The position numbers and the translations under genes were made by a program. The notes under the pieces are model-generated. The model was not told the origin of the DNA. It searched no databases and saw nothing but the letters and a program-made list of their open reading frames with translations. Below, in pieces: positions 6,431 to 15,290 of a DNA stretch of 64,000 nt. Each line of letters opens with the position of its first letter. Positions within the stretch are counted from its first letter, which is position 1. The stretch is from Rhizobiaceae bacterium (lineage in GTDB: Bacteria > Pseudomonadota > Alphaproteobacteria > Rhizobiales > Rhizobiaceae), in the NCBI GenBank assembly GCA_019635755.1, contig JAHBYW010000009.1:124001-188000 (forward strand). Direction: 5' to 3'.

Positions 6431-8071
6431 TCAGAGCGATTTCGCCATCTCGCGCAACCGGAACTTCTGGATCTTTCCCGTGCTCGTCTTGGGAATTTCC
6501 ATGAAGATGACGGTGCGCGGCACCTTGTATCGCGCCAGGACGGTGCGGCAGTGCTCGATGATCTCGGCCTCCGTGGCGGACTTGCCGGGCCTCAGCTCGA
6601 CATAGGCGACCGGGGTCTCGCCCCATTTCTCGTCATGGCGCCCGACCACGCCGCAGGACGCCACCGCCGGATGCTTGTAGAGCGCGTCCTCGACCTCGAT
6701 CGACGAGATGTTCTCGCCGCCGGAGATGATGATGTCCTTGGAGCGGTCCTTCAGCTGGATGTAGCCGTCGGGGTGCATGACGCCGAGGTCGCCGGAATGA
6801 AACCAGCCGCCGGCGAATGCCTCGTCGGTCGCCTTGCGGTTCTTGAGGTAGCCCTTCATGACGATATTGCCGCGGAACATCACCTCGCCCAGCGTCTCGC
6901 CATCGGCGGGTGTTTCCGTCATCGCGACCGGATCCATCACCGTCAGCCCCTCCAGCGCGGCATAGCGCACGCCCTGTCGCGCCTTCTTGGAGGTGCGCGC
7001 CGCCCGGTCGAGGCTGTCCCATTCGGTGTGCCACTCGTTGACCACGGCCGGGCCGTAGGTCTCGGTCAGTCCGTAGAGATGCGTCACCGCGAAGCCGGCG
7101 TCGGCCATGCCGGCGAGCACCGCCTCCGGCGGCGGCGCGGCCGCGGTGTTGAAGGTGACGGTCTGCGGGAAGCTCCGCTTGTCGCCGTCGGCCGCGTTCA
7201 GCAGCGTCGCCATCACGATCGGCGCGCCGCACAGATGCGTGACTGCATGGTCCGCGATCATGTCGTACATCGGCTTCGCCCGGACCCAGCGCAGGCAGAC
7301 ATGCGTTCCGGCCTGCACGGCAAGCGTCCACGGAAAGCACCAGCCGTTCGCGTGGAACATCGGCAGCGTCCACAGATAGACGCAATGCTTGCCCATGCTG
7401 GCATGGATCGTGTTGGCATAGGCCATCAGCGCCGCGCCGCGGTGGTGGCTTACGACGCCCTTGGGGTTGCCGGTCGTGCCCGACGTATAGTTCAGCGAGA
7501 TGGCATCCCACTCGTCGTCCGGCATCGACCAGGCGAAGTCGGGATCGCCCCCAGCCACGAGGGCGGCGTAGTCGAGCGTGCCGATCCGGTCGCCCTTCGG
7601 ATAGGGAGCGTCGGCGGCATAGTCGGGATCGTCATAGTCGATGACGAGCGGCTTGACCTTGGCCAGCGCCAGCGCCTCCTTGATCACGCCGGAGAATTCG
7701 CGGTCGACGATCAGCACCTTGCAGTCGGCGTGATCGAGCTGGAAGGCGATGATCGCCGCGTCCAGCCGCGTGTTCAGCGAATGCAGCACGGCTTTGATCA
7801 TTGGCACGCCATGATGCGCTTCGAGCATCGCAGGCGTGTTGGCAAGCATCACCGAAACGGTGTCGCCCTTGCCGATGCCGTGCCCAGCCAGCGCCGATGC
7901 GAGCCGGAGCGAATTGCGCCAGAAGTCGCGGTAGCTCAGCCGCGTCGCCCCGTGAATGATCGCCACATGGTCCGGATATGTCTTCGCCGCCCGTTCCAGC
8001 AGGGTGATGGGGGTCAGCGGCTGATAGTTGGCCGCAGTGCGGTCGAGGTCGGTCTCGTACGGATTGGTCAT
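6431..8071 (-). CDS. AMP-dependent acyl-CoA synthetase (ANL superfamily)
   Basis: A 546-aa fatty-acid-type acyl-CoA ligase that activates a carboxylic acid with ATP and CoA. Core motifs are YTSGTTGNPKGV (P-loop), YGLTETYGP (A5), the hinge region WFHSGDLGVMHPDGY followed by KDRSKDIIISGGENIS, and the C-terminal lysine motif PKTSTGKIQKF. The start at 8071 has GGAGGA 5 bases upstream, which beats the start 27 bases earlier. The family includes medium-chain synthetases and DmdB-type 3-methylthiopropionyl-CoA ligases; substrate cannot be fixed from sequence. A DmdC-sized acyl-CoA dehydrogenase is encoded about 20 kb away, so a shared pathway is possible but not shown. Confidence 0.93.
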   Translation of the reverse strand: MTNPYETDLDRTAANYQPLTPITLLERAAKTYPDHVAIIHGATRLSYRDFWRNSLRLASALAGHGIGKGDTVSVMLANTPAMLEAHHGVPMIKAVLHSLNTRLDAAIIAFQLDHADCKVLIVDREFSGVIKEALALAKVKPLVIDYDDPDYAADAPYPKGDRIGTLDYAALVAGGDPDFAWSMPDDEWDAISLNYTSGTTGNPKGVVSHHRGAALMAYANTIHASMGKHCVYLWTLPMFHANGWCFPWTLAVQAGTHVCLRWVRAKPMYDMIADHAVTHLCGAPIVMATLLNAADGDKRSFPQTVTFNTAAAPPPEAVLAGMADAGFAVTHLYGLTETYGPAVVNEWHTEWDSLDRAARTSKKARQGVRYAALEGLTVMDPVAMTETPADGETLGEVMFRGNIVMKGYLKNRKATDEAFAGGWFHSGDLGVMHPDGYIQLKDRSKDIIISGGENISSIEVEDALYKHPAVASCGVVGRHDEKWGETPVAYVELRPGKSATEAEIIEHCRTVLARYKVPRTVIFMEIPKTSTGKIQKFRLREMAKSL

Positions 8072-8114
8072 GATGTCCTCCGCGGCCGGACCATACATGC
8101 CGGCCGAAATTTGG

Positions 8115-8885
8115 TCACGACGTCAGGAATGTTGCTGCGCCGTCCCATACAAGCTTCACCGCGATGATCGCGACTGTCGCGTAGGAGAAGGCGTAGAACA
8201 GTTCCGGATTCATCCGCCGCACGACCCATGCGCCGGCGAGGATGCCGAGCGGCGCGATCGGCAGCAGCACCAGCGAGGCCGTGAGGTTCGTCGCGTCGAA
8301 CTGGCCGAGCGCGAAATAGGGGACGAGTTTCACCGCGTTGGTGATGGTGAAGAAGCGGACCGACGTGCCCGTGAACACTTTTGGATCGAGCCTGAGCGGC
8401 AGCGCGTAGACCTGGAAGGGCGGGCCGCCGACATGGGCGACGAAGCTGGTGAAGCCGGCGATCGACCCCCAGGCGGCGGCGAGAACGCCGTTCGGTTCGG
8501 TCTTATGCTCCCGCCCGTGCCGGAACGTCAGATAGAGCCAGCGCGCGACGAACACGATCGCCACCACGCCGACGATGAGACGGACGACGTCGGCGGTGAC
8601 GAGCGCCGCGGTTGCCCAGCCGAGGCCGATGCCCAGCATCGCGCCCGGAAGCATGGAGACGAGGAGCGCCCGGTCGTAGAAATCGCGCCAGGTCCAGAGC
8701 GACACCAGATCCATCACGCACAGGATCGGCAGCAGGATCGCGGCCGCCTGCACCGGCGACATCGCGAGCGACATCAGCGGCACGCCGACGAAGCCCATCG
8801 CGCCGCCGAGCCCGCCTTTCGATAGGCCGACGAGGATGACGGCCGGAACGGCCACGGCAAAGAACCACGGATCGGAGAGGAGCAT
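8115..8885 (-). CDS. TauE/SafE (TSUP) family membrane transporter
   Basis: A 256-aa protein with about eight transmembrane helices in two homologous halves. The family hallmarks are GLSKGGLGGAMGFVGVPLMSL in the first half and TSFVAHVGGPPFQVYAL in the second. TSUP proteins move sulfonates, sulfite, sulfoacetate or similar anions across the inner membrane; the substrate here is unknown. The ATG at 8885 precedes the first hydrophobic helix; the open frame upstream is proline/arginine rich and looks non-coding. It lies 43 bp upstream of the acyl-CoA synthetase gene, so co-transcription is likely. Confidence 0.9.
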   Translation of the reverse strand: MLLSDPWFFAVAVPAVILVGLSKGGLGGAMGFVGVPLMSLAMSPVQAAAILLPILCVMDLVSLWTWRDFYDRALLVSMLPGAMLGIGLGWATAALVTADVVRLIVGVVAIVFVARWLYLTFRHGREHKTEPNGVLAAAWGSIAGFTSFVAHVGGPPFQVYALPLRLDPKVFTGTSVRFFTITNAVKLVPYFALGQFDATNLTASLVLLPIAPLGILAGAWVVRRMNPELFYAFSYATVAIIAVKLVWDGAATFLTS

Positions 8886-9039
8886 GCGGGAGGGATGCCT
8901 TTCCGGCACGGGATAGCGCAGGCCAGGCCGTTTTGCCAGCGGTGGCGGCAGCGGCCCTCGCAATCCTGCCCCGCCTCCGCTATGCCCCAATCAAACCATC
9001 ATCGGCATTCAAGACCCGCCCTCTGGAAGACCCTGTGCC

Positions 9040-9705
9040 ATGCCCGCAACAATCCCCCCCAATCGCTGCCGCGTCGTCCTGATCGCCCCTGAAAGCGCGC
9101 GCGCCGACGGGTTTGGCACGGCCTTCGCGGAGGCGCTGAGTGGTGGCGATGTCGCCTCCATCATCCTGCCGGCCTACGGCATGGACGACGCGACGTTCCA
9201 GGCGCTGGCGGAAGCAGTGGTGCCGGCCGCGCAGGCGGCCGACGTCGCCGTCGTCATCGCCGGCGACAGCCGGATCGCCGGGCGGGCGCGCGCCGACGGC
9301 GTGCATGTCGAGGGCGGGCGCGCGGCACTCGACGACGCCATCGACCGCCTGCAGGGCAAGATGATCGTCGGCGCGGGTGGCGCAAAGACGCGCGACGAGG
9401 CGCTGGCGCTCGGCGAGGCACGCCCCGACTACGTGTTCTTCGGCCGGTTCGGCTACGACAACCGCCCCGAGCCGCACCACCGCAACCTCACGCTCGGACG
9501 CTGGTGGGCGGAGATGATCGAGGTGCCCTGCATCGTGATGGCCGGCGCCGACATCGAGTCGACGCGCGACGTCGCGGAGACCGGGGCGGAATTCGTCGCG
9601 CTGTCGTCCGCGGTGTTCGGCGAGGGCGTCGACCCGGCGGCCGCGATTGCCCGGGCGAACGCCATCCTGGACGATGTCGGCCACGGCCTCGAGAGTGCCG
9701 AATGA
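9040..9705 (+). CDS. Thiamine phosphate synthase-like (ThiE-fold) protein
   Basis: A 221-aa TIM-barrel protein of the ThiE type. The overall pattern is kept: VAVVIAGDSRIAGRARADGVHVE, MIVGAGGAKTRDEALALGEARPDYVFFG, and VPCIVMAGADIES. Two substrate-binding stretches differ from true ThiE: the family's GVHxGQxD is GVHVEGGR here, and DYVGxGPxxxTxTK is DYVFFGRFGYDNRPE. It may be a non-canonical paralogue rather than the main thiamine enzyme. The stop overlaps the start of the Sel1 gene (ATGA, 9702-9705), so the two form an operon. Confidence 0.8.
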   Translation: MPATIPPNRCRVVLIAPESARADGFGTAFAEALSGGDVASIILPAYGMDDATFQALAEAVVPAAQAADVAVVIAGDSRIAGRARADGVHVEGGRAALDDAIDRLQGKMIVGAGGAKTRDEALALGEARPDYVFFGRFGYDNRPEPHHRNLTLGRWWAEMIEVPCIVMAGADIESTRDVAETGAEFVALSSAVFGEGVDPAAAIARANAILDDVGHGLESAE

Positions 9706-10712
9706 ACCGTGCGGCGCTGGCCCTTGCGATGGTGCTGGCCGGCGGCATGACAGCCTTCGCGCAGGCGCAACTGCCGTCGGAGGCACCCCTGCCCGCGCCC
9801 GCCGGCGAGGCGGTGACCCCGCCCGCCGGGAACGGCACGGCGGGCGCGAAGGACGGCGTCGATCCGGAGCGTTTCGGCGGGGAACGGCGCGTCGACCCGG
9901 CCTACGGCGCTTTCCAGCGCGGCCTCTATCGCACCGCACTCAATCTCGCCTTGCCGCGCGCCGAAGGCGGCGATCCGCATGCGCAGACGCTCGTCGCCGA
10001 GATCCTGGCGCGCGGGCTGGGCATCAGGCGGAACGAAGCGGAGGCCGCCCGCTGGTACGCGCTGGCGTCCGAACAGGGCATACCGGAAGCGCAGTTCCAG
10101 TACGCGCTGCTCTTGATCGACGGCCGCTTCGTGCCGCGCGACGAAAAGGGCGCCTTCGCGCTGATGGAGGCGGCGGCGGAGGCCGGCAATGCGCTGGCGC
10201 AGTTCAATCTGGCGCAGTTGTTGGTCGGAAAGGGGGCGGGAGAAGCCGGTTTCGGCCGCGCCGCCGACTACTATCGGCGCGCCGCCGAGCAGGGCCTGCC
10301 CGACGCTCAGTATGCGCTTGCCCTCCTGCTGGCGAACGGCACGGGCGGCATTGCGCGCGACGAGGTGAAGGCGCGCGAATGGCTGGTGAAGGCCGCCCGG
10401 GAGAACTACGACACCGCCCAGCTCGATCTCGGCACCTGGATGGTGACCGGCCGCGGCGGCACCCGCGACATGAACGCTGGCTTCGCCTGGATCCATCGCG
10501 CGGCCACGGCCGGCAACGTCGCCGCCCAGAACCGGCTCGCGAAGCTCTACGTCGCCGGGCTGGGCACCGAGCCGGACGTGATCACCGGTGCCGCCTGGTA
10601 CATCGTCGCCCGCCGCGCCGGGTTGCGGGACGCCGAGATGGACGACGTCATGAACGGTCTGACGACCGAGGAAACGCAGCAGGCGCTGGAGCGCGCGAAC
10701 CGGCTCCGCTGA
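9702..10712 (+). CDS. Secreted Sel1-repeat protein
   Basis: A 336-aa protein with a signal peptide (residues 1-22, ending AFAQAQ), a Pro/Ala/Gly-rich linker (to about 50) and then six or seven Sel1-like repeats of about 36 residues, for example AQTLVAEILARGLGIRRNEAEA and AQFNLAQLLVGKG. Sel1 repeats form TPR-like solenoids that bind other proteins, often at the cell envelope. The start was set at the ATG that overlaps the stop of the ThiE-like gene and precedes the signal peptide. Function is unknown beyond scaffolding. Confidence 0.88.
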   Translation: MNRAALALAMVLAGGMTAFAQAQLPSEAPLPAPAGEAVTPPAGNGTAGAKDGVDPERFGGERRVDPAYGAFQRGLYRTALNLALPRAEGGDPHAQTLVAEILARGLGIRRNEAEAARWYALASEQGIPEAQFQYALLLIDGRFVPRDEKGAFALMEAAAEAGNALAQFNLAQLLVGKGAGEAGFGRAADYYRRAAEQGLPDAQYALALLLANGTGGIARDEVKAREWLVKAARENYDTAQLDLGTWMVTGRGGTRDMNAGFAWIHRAATAGNVAAQNRLAKLYVAGLGTEPDVITGAAWYIVARRAGLRDAEMDDVMNGLTTEETQQALERANRLR

Positions 10713-10827
10713 GCCTCCGCTCCGGTCGTCCGACCGATGCCGCGGACTTGCCTCGCCGCCGCTTTTGTGGTCATGAGGCGCCCGAAATCGCGGTTTTCAC
10801 GCGCAAAATTCCTCGAAAGCTGAACCC

Positions 10828-11394
10828 ATGGCCAAGATCAACGGCAACGAAATTCGCCCCGGCAACGTCATCGAGCACGATGGCGGCCTGTGGGTGGCGG
10901 TCAAGACGAACGCGGTGAAGCCGGGCAAGGGCGGCGCCTACAACCAGGTCGAGCTGAAGAACCTGATCAACGGCACCAAGCTCAACGAGCGCTTCCGCTC
11001 CGCCGAGACGGTCGAGCGGGTCCGCCTCGAGCAGAAGGATTTCAATTTCCTCTACGAGCAGGGCGACGCGCTGGTGTTCATGGACAACGAGACCTACGAG
11101 CAGCTCGAGCTGCAGAAGGAATTCGTCGGCGACCGTGCCGCGTTCCTGCAGGACGGCATGACCGTGACCGTCGAGCTCTATGAGGAAAAGCCGATCGGCA
11201 TCTCGCTGCCCGACCAGGTGGTGCTGCAGATCACCGAGGCCGACCCGGTGGTGAAGGGCCAGACCGCCGCGTCGTCCTACAAGCCGGCGGTGCTGGAGAA
11301 CGGCATCCGCGTGCTGGTGCCGCCGTTCATCGAGGCCGGCGAGCGGATCCTCGTCGACACCAACGAGATTACCTACATCCGCCGCGCGGACTGA
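10828..11394 (+). CDS. efp: Translation elongation factor P
   Basis: A 188-aa EF-P, the tRNA-shaped factor that relieves ribosome stalling at polyproline. The three domains are recognisable: a KOW-like N-terminus ([20 protein letters not shown]), an OB domain ([16 protein letters not shown]) and the C-terminal OB domain ([20 protein letters not shown]). K34 lies in KPGKGGA, the position beta-lysylated by EpmA/EpmB in E. coli; no epm genes are in the window. suhB follows 9 bases later. Confidence 0.98.
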   Translation: MAKINGNEIRPGNVIEHDGGLWVAVKTNAVKPGKGGAYNQVELKNLINGTKLNERFRSAETVERVRLEQKDFNFLYEQGDALVFMDNETYEQLELQKEFVGDRAAFLQDGMTVTVELYEEKPIGISLPDQVVLQITEADPVVKGQTAASSYKPAVLENGIRVLVPPFIEAGERILVDTNEITYIRRAD

Positions 11395-11403
11395 CGCGCC
11401 CAG

Positions 11404-12198
11404 ATGGCCCGCTCAGCCCTCATGAACGTGATGGTGCAGGCTGCCGTGAAGGCGGGCCGCTCGCTGTCGCGCGATTTCGGCGAGGTGCAGAACCTCCAGG
11501 TCTCGATGAAGGGCCCGGGCGACTACGTCTCCGCCGCCGACAAGAAGGCCGAGCAGATCATCCATGCCGAACTCGCCAAGGCGCGGCCGGGCTATTCCTT
11601 CCTGATGGAGGAGAGCGGCGCGGTGGCGGGCGACGATCCGCAGCACCGCTGGATCGTCGACCCGCTCGACGGCACGACCAACTTCCTGCACGGCATTCCG
11701 ATCTTCTCGATCTCGATCGCGCTGGAACGGCAGGGCCAGCTCGTCGCCGGCGTCGTCTACAACCCGGCGATGGACGAGCTCTACACCGCCGAGCGCGGCG
11801 GCGGCGCGTTCCTCAACGACCGCCGGCTGCGCGTCGCGGCGCGCAAGAACCTCTCCGACGCGGTCATCGGCACCGGCGTGCCGCATCTCGGCCGCGGCCA
11901 CCACGGCAACTTCCTGATCGAGCTGCGCAACGTCATGGGCGAGGTGTCCGGCATCCGCCGCATGGGCTCCGCCGCGCTCGACCTCGCCTATGTCGCGGCG
12001 GGCCGCATGGACGGTTTCTGGGAGCATGGGCTGCAGCCCTGGGACGTGGCGGCGGGCATCATCCTGATCCGCGAGGCGGGGGGTTTCGCCACCGACGACA
12101 AGGGCGGTCAGGGTATCTTCGAGAGCGGCTCGATCGTGGCCGGCAACGAGCCGATCCACAAGGCGCTGCTGAAGACGATGCGCAAGCCGATCAAGTAG
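11404..12198 (+). CDS. suhB: Inositol-1-monophosphatase family protein SuhB
   Basis: A 264-aa Mg2+-dependent sugar or inositol phosphatase. The metal-binding motifs are [25 protein letters not shown] and [20 protein letters not shown]. SuhB proteins dephosphorylate inositol-1-phosphate in vitro; in E. coli SuhB also joins ribosomal-RNA antitermination complexes. It follows efp closely, which suggests co-transcription. The last 8 bases overlap the convergent pyrophosphatase gene. Confidence 0.95.
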   Translation: MARSALMNVMVQAAVKAGRSLSRDFGEVQNLQVSMKGPGDYVSAADKKAEQIIHAELAKARPGYSFLMEESGAVAGDDPQHRWIVDPLDGTTNFLHGIPIFSISIALERQGQLVAGVVYNPAMDELYTAERGGGAFLNDRRLRVAARKNLSDAVIGTGVPHLGRGHHGNFLIELRNVMGEVSGIRRMGSAALDLAYVAAGRMDGFWEHGLQPWDVAAGIILIREAGGFATDDKGGQGIFESGSIVAGNEPIHKALLKTMRKPIK

Positions 12199-12766
12199 CC
12201 GTCGGTTTCGCTTCGCCTGTCCCTGGTGCCCGGACTAACTTTGTCTTCGCCCGCTCGACCGCCTCGACGATCATCCTTTTCGCCGTGGCGGCATCCTTCC
12301 AGCCGCTCAGCTTGGCCCACTTCCCCGGCTCAAGATCCTTGTAGTGCGCGAAGAAGTGGCTGATCTGGTCGAGCGTGATCTGCGGCAGGTCGGTGTAGTT
12401 GAATACCTTCTCGTAGCGCATCGTCAGCTTCGGCGACGGCACCGCGATCACCTTTTCGTCCTCGCCGGCATTGTCCTCCATCACCAGCACGCCGATCGGG
12501 CGCACATTGATGTAGCAGCCCGGCACCAGCGCGCGCGTGTTGCAGACAAGCACGTCGATCGGGTCACCGTCGCCCGACAGCGTGTGCGGCACGAAGCCGT
12601 AGTTCCCCGGATAGCGCATCGACGTGTAGAGGAAGCGGTCGACGAACAGCGTGCCGGCCGTCTTGTCCATCTCGTATTTGATCGGCTCGCCGCCGATCGG
12701 CACCTCGATGACGACGTTCACATCCTCGGGCGGGTTCTTGCCGATTGGAATGGCGTCGATGCGCAT
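12191..12766 (-). CDS. ppa: Inorganic pyrophosphatase (family I)
   Basis: A 191-aa soluble family I pyrophosphatase, which hydrolyses PPi and pulls biosynthetic reactions forward. Visible are [29 protein letters not shown] and the metal-binding signature DGDPIDVLV, plus the later [14 protein letters not shown] helix. Length is slightly above the usual 170-180 because of a short C-terminal tail ([14 protein letters not shown]). It converges on suhB with an 8-bp overlap. Confidence 0.98.
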   Translation of the reverse strand: MRIDAIPIGKNPPEDVNVVIEVPIGGEPIKYEMDKTAGTLFVDRFLYTSMRYPGNYGFVPHTLSGDGDPIDVLVCNTRALVPGCYINVRPIGVLVMEDNAGEDEKVIAVPSPKLTMRYEKVFNYTDLPQITLDQISHFFAHYKDLEPGKWAKLSGWKDAATAKRMIVEAVERAKTKLVRAPGTGEAKPTAT

Positions 12767-12943
12767 GGCGCGGCTCTCCGAGTTTCACGCCCATCGTTAA
12801 TAGCATGCAGTCCTCCAGACAATGTGTCTTGGTGACGGCACAGAACCGCTGTAGTTCCTCCGCGTGATGTTCCGAGCAATTGATAAGGCTTCACGGAAAT
12901 GAGCAAGCGTCGTCAGAGCAGGGGAGACTGCCGAGGGGTCAGC

Positions 12944-13183
12944 ATGACCGACTGCGGTCCCAGCAGTGTCTCCCTTTTCGAACCGCCAAAGCCGCTTCCA
13001 AAGAAGACGCCATATCTTGATCACTATGCGCTTGATCGACAGGTGGTGCGCGAGAGCCGAGATACGCACTTCAAGAAGAAGATTCTGATGGAGGATTATC
13101 CGTCAGAACTAATAAAGAGGACCGCTCTCGACAAATATCGAGGCGCGTATCAACAAAAAGAACTCGGCAAACCTACAAAGTAG
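12944..13183 (+). CDS. Hypothetical small protein
   Basis: A 79-aa frame with lower GC than its neighbours. The ATG at 12944 has GAGGGG 5 bases upstream; an earlier ATG at 12899 lacks a good site. The product is hydrophilic and basic at the C-terminus (PLPKKTPYLDHYALDRQVV, then HFKKKILMEDYPSELIKR) and has no signal peptide or membrane helix. No family was recognised. It ends 3 bases before the convergent GNAT gene. Codon use is only partly convincing. Confidence 0.42.
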   Translation: MTDCGPSSVSLFEPPKPLPKKTPYLDHYALDRQVVRESRDTHFKKKILMEDYPSELIKRTALDKYRGAYQQKELGKPTK

Positions 13184-13186
13184 GCA

Positions 13187-13693
13187 TCACTCCCAGACGA
13201 AGGCGACCTTCCTGAGCGCCTTCTGGTCGAACACTTCGACGCCCTCGGCGATGTCGCGGCCGCCGGCGCCGGCATAGAAGTCGAGCGCGTTGTTGTTCTC
13301 TTCCAGCGCCCAGACCACCATGCCCCTCAGCCCGTGTGCGCGGAGCTTGTCGCGCGCGGCCTTGAAGAGGCGCGTTCCCAACCCGATGCCCTGGCATTCG
13401 GGCTTCAGGTAGAGCTCGTAGATCTCGCCCTGCTGCGGCAGTTCGCGCGCCCGGTTGCGGCCGAGCGTGGCGTAACCCGCGACCTCGCCGCCGACCTCGA
13501 CGACCAGGATCGACGCGGCACGCCGGATCGCGGTGGCCCACCAGTCGCGCCCGCGCCGGTTGATCATCGCCGTCAGCGCCTTGTGCGGGATGATGCCGGA
13601 ATACGCGTTTCGCCAGGCGGCGTTATGCACATCGGCGATCGCGCCGGCGTCCCTTGGCTCGGCCTTGCGAATGTCGATCGTCAGCGTATTCAT
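13187..13693 (-). CDS. GNAT family N-acetyltransferase
   Basis: A 168-aa single GNAT domain. The opening IRKAEPRDAGAIADVHNAAW, strand IYELYLKPECQGIGLGTRLF with the acetyl-CoA P-loop (Q/R)xxGxG/A, and the last strand with NNALDFYAGAGG are typical. The acceptor substrate cannot be predicted. It appears to be a single-gene unit between a small plus-strand frame and the TPM cluster. Confidence 0.93.
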   Translation of the reverse strand: MNTLTIDIRKAEPRDAGAIADVHNAAWRNAYSGIIPHKALTAMINRRGRDWWATAIRRAASILVVEVGGEVAGYATLGRNRARELPQQGEIYELYLKPECQGIGLGTRLFKAARDKLRAHGLRGMVVWALEENNNALDFYAGAGGRDIAEGVEVFDQKALRKVAFVWE

Positions 13694-13780
13694 GGTTCGT
13701 TAACCATAGCCGCGCCCGGCGGAAGCGCAAGACGGCCCGGAGTCGGGACGTCGTTTGCGCACAGCGGTGTTGCGGAAAGA

Positions 13781-14416
13781 TCAGATCTCCACGACGTGGT
13801 CGTCGAGCTCGTTGCGGTCCCCAGGTGCCACCGGGAAATGCTCGGCCAGCACCGCGCCGACCGTGACGACGGCCTCCTCGAATCCGTCCGCCAGCCGGTC
13901 CTGACGCGCCTTTGCGACCAGCGCGGCGACGACGCCGTTCCACACCGCCTGGGGAACCTTGGCATTGATGCCCGCGTCGGCCACCACCTCGGCATAGCGC
14001 TCGGCCAGCGAAACGAAGATCAGGACGCCGGTGCGCTTCGTGGTGATGTGCACGTTGCGCGCCAGGAACTGCTTCATCGCATTGTCGTGCGCGCGCCGGT
14101 AACGCAGCCCGCGCAGGACGAGATGGATGCGCGCGGACGGAACGAAGCGCAGCACCAGCATCGCCGAGACGAAGGCAAGACACTGGGCGAGTGCCAGCGT
14201 CGTTGCCGGAAGGTCGAACCAGAATTGCCACGCCGCCCACGCCAGCGCCAGGCTCACCGCGAGGATTCCGATCGTCACCATGAAGGCGGCGGGATAGAAA
14301 TAGGTGTCGCTGCGGCGGGCGACGACGCAGAAGATCTCTCCGGCCGTCTTCGCCTCCGCCGCCCTGATCGACCGCGCGATCCTCGCGTGTTCCTCGCGCG
14401 TCATCGTGCCCGTCAT
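13781..14416 (-). CDS. TPM-domain membrane protein
   Basis: A 211-aa protein with a TPM domain split around two transmembrane helices (about residues 37-56 and 62-85). The start EHARIARSIRAAEAKTAGEIFCVVA and the later GVLIFVSLAERYAEVVADAGIN are TPM hallmarks. It is the third gene of a lemA-TPM-TPM operon; its start overlaps the stop of the preceding TPM gene (TGATG, 14414-14418). Molecular function of this family in bacteria is not settled; a role in envelope or photosystem-like protein maintenance is known only for distant plant homologues. Confidence 0.88.
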   Translation of the reverse strand: MTGTMTREEHARIARSIRAAEAKTAGEIFCVVARRSDTYFYPAAFMVTIGILAVSLALAWAAWQFWFDLPATTLALAQCLAFVSAMLVLRFVPSARIHLVLRGLRYRRAHDNAMKQFLARNVHITTKRTGVLIFVSLAERYAEVVADAGINAKVPQAVWNGVVAALVAKARQDRLADGFEEAVVTVGAVLAEHFPVAPGDRNELDDHVVEI

Positions 14417-15270
14417 CACCAGCTCCCCGAGGCGCCGCCGCCACCCGACGAGCCGCCGCCGCCGGAGAAGCCGCTCGAGGAACTGCCGGAAGACCAGCTC
14501 GACCCCGATGAGCTGCCGGACGACCAGCCGCCCGAACCGCCGCTCGAACTGTTGTACTCGAAATCCATCCCCATCCAGCGGTAGCGCCGGGGTCCGAGCT
14601 TGCGGCCGAACATGCGGGGGAGGATCGCCATGGCAAATCCTCCGAAGAACAGCGTACCCCACACGATGAAGAAGATGATCACCAGCCAGGTGTCGCCGCT
14701 GATGCCGCCGGCATCCTCGTTGCGCTCGGCGCGCGCCTCCAGCTCGGCGGCGTTGCCTTCCAGCACCAGGATGATGTCGTCGACGGCCCGCGAGATGCCG
14801 CCGGAGAAGTCGCCGGCGCGGAAGGCGGGAACCATCGTGTTCTCGATGATGAGCTTGGAGTGCAGGTCGGTCAGCGTGCCTTCCAGGCCATAGCCAACCT
14901 CGATGCGCATCTTGCGGTCGCCATGCACCACCAGCAGCAGGATGCCGTTGTCCTCGTCCGCCTGGCCCAGCTGCCAGAAGCGGAACAGGCGGTTGGCGAA
15001 ATCCTCGAGCGGCTCGCCGCCGAGCGTATGGATCGTAGCGACGACGATCTGGTCCGAGGATTTCTGCTCGAAAGCGGCGAGCGTTGCCGTCAGCGTGGCT
15101 TCGGTCGCGGCGTCGATGATCCCGGCATTGTCGACCACGCGGCCGGTCAAGGAAGGAAGTTCGGCGGCCTGGAGCGGGACAATCGCAAGAATCAGCAAGG
15201 TCAGGAATGCGAGCACCCCCTCACCGACCCTTCGGGCCACCTTTCCCCCTGCCCGGGGAGTGCTCGCCAT
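14416..15270 (-). CDS. Membrane-anchored TPM-domain (YgcG-like) protein
   Basis: A 284-aa protein. A hydrophobic export segment lies at residues 19-35, followed by a periplasmic TPM domain (about 40-165: LTGRVVDNAGIIDAATEATL, DQIVVATIHTLGGEPLEDFAN, DNGILLLVV), a transmembrane helix near 193-215, and a low-complexity Gly/Ser/Trp tail from about 236 to the end. This is the normal YgcG layout. Residues about 4-17 are encoded by a rhizobial-type palindromic repeat (15217-15260), so the first codons may be a repeat insertion. It lies 20 bp downstream of lemA. Confidence 0.9.
   Translation of the reverse strand: MASTPRAGGKVARRVGEGVLAFLTLLILAIVPLQAAELPSLTGRVVDNAGIIDAATEATLTATLAAFEQKSSDQIVVATIHTLGGEPLEDFANRLFRFWQLGQADEDNGILLLVVHGDRKMRIEVGYGLEGTLTDLHSKLIIENTMVPAFRAGDFSGGISRAVDDIILVLEGNAAELEARAERNEDAGGISGDTWLVIIFFIVWGTLFFGGFAMAILPRMFGRKLGPRRYRWMGMDFEYNSSSGGSGGWSSGSSSGSSWSSGSSSSGFSGGGGSSGGGGASGSW
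15217..15260. repeat. Palindromic interspersed repeat inside a coding start
   Basis: CCCCTCACCGACCC, TTCGGG, CCACCTTTCCCCCTG, CCCGGGGAG follows the same pattern as the repeat pair at 36651-36796 (CCCCTCACC...CACCTCTCCCCC). It lies within the first codons of the TPM gene. Confidence 0.55.
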
Positions 15271-15290
15271 GCAGCCCACGTTGCGGCCGA

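Noticed and set aside
6290-8167. A 625-codon plus-strand frame
   Set aside because: It is antisense to the acyl-CoA synthetase, which has all family motifs.
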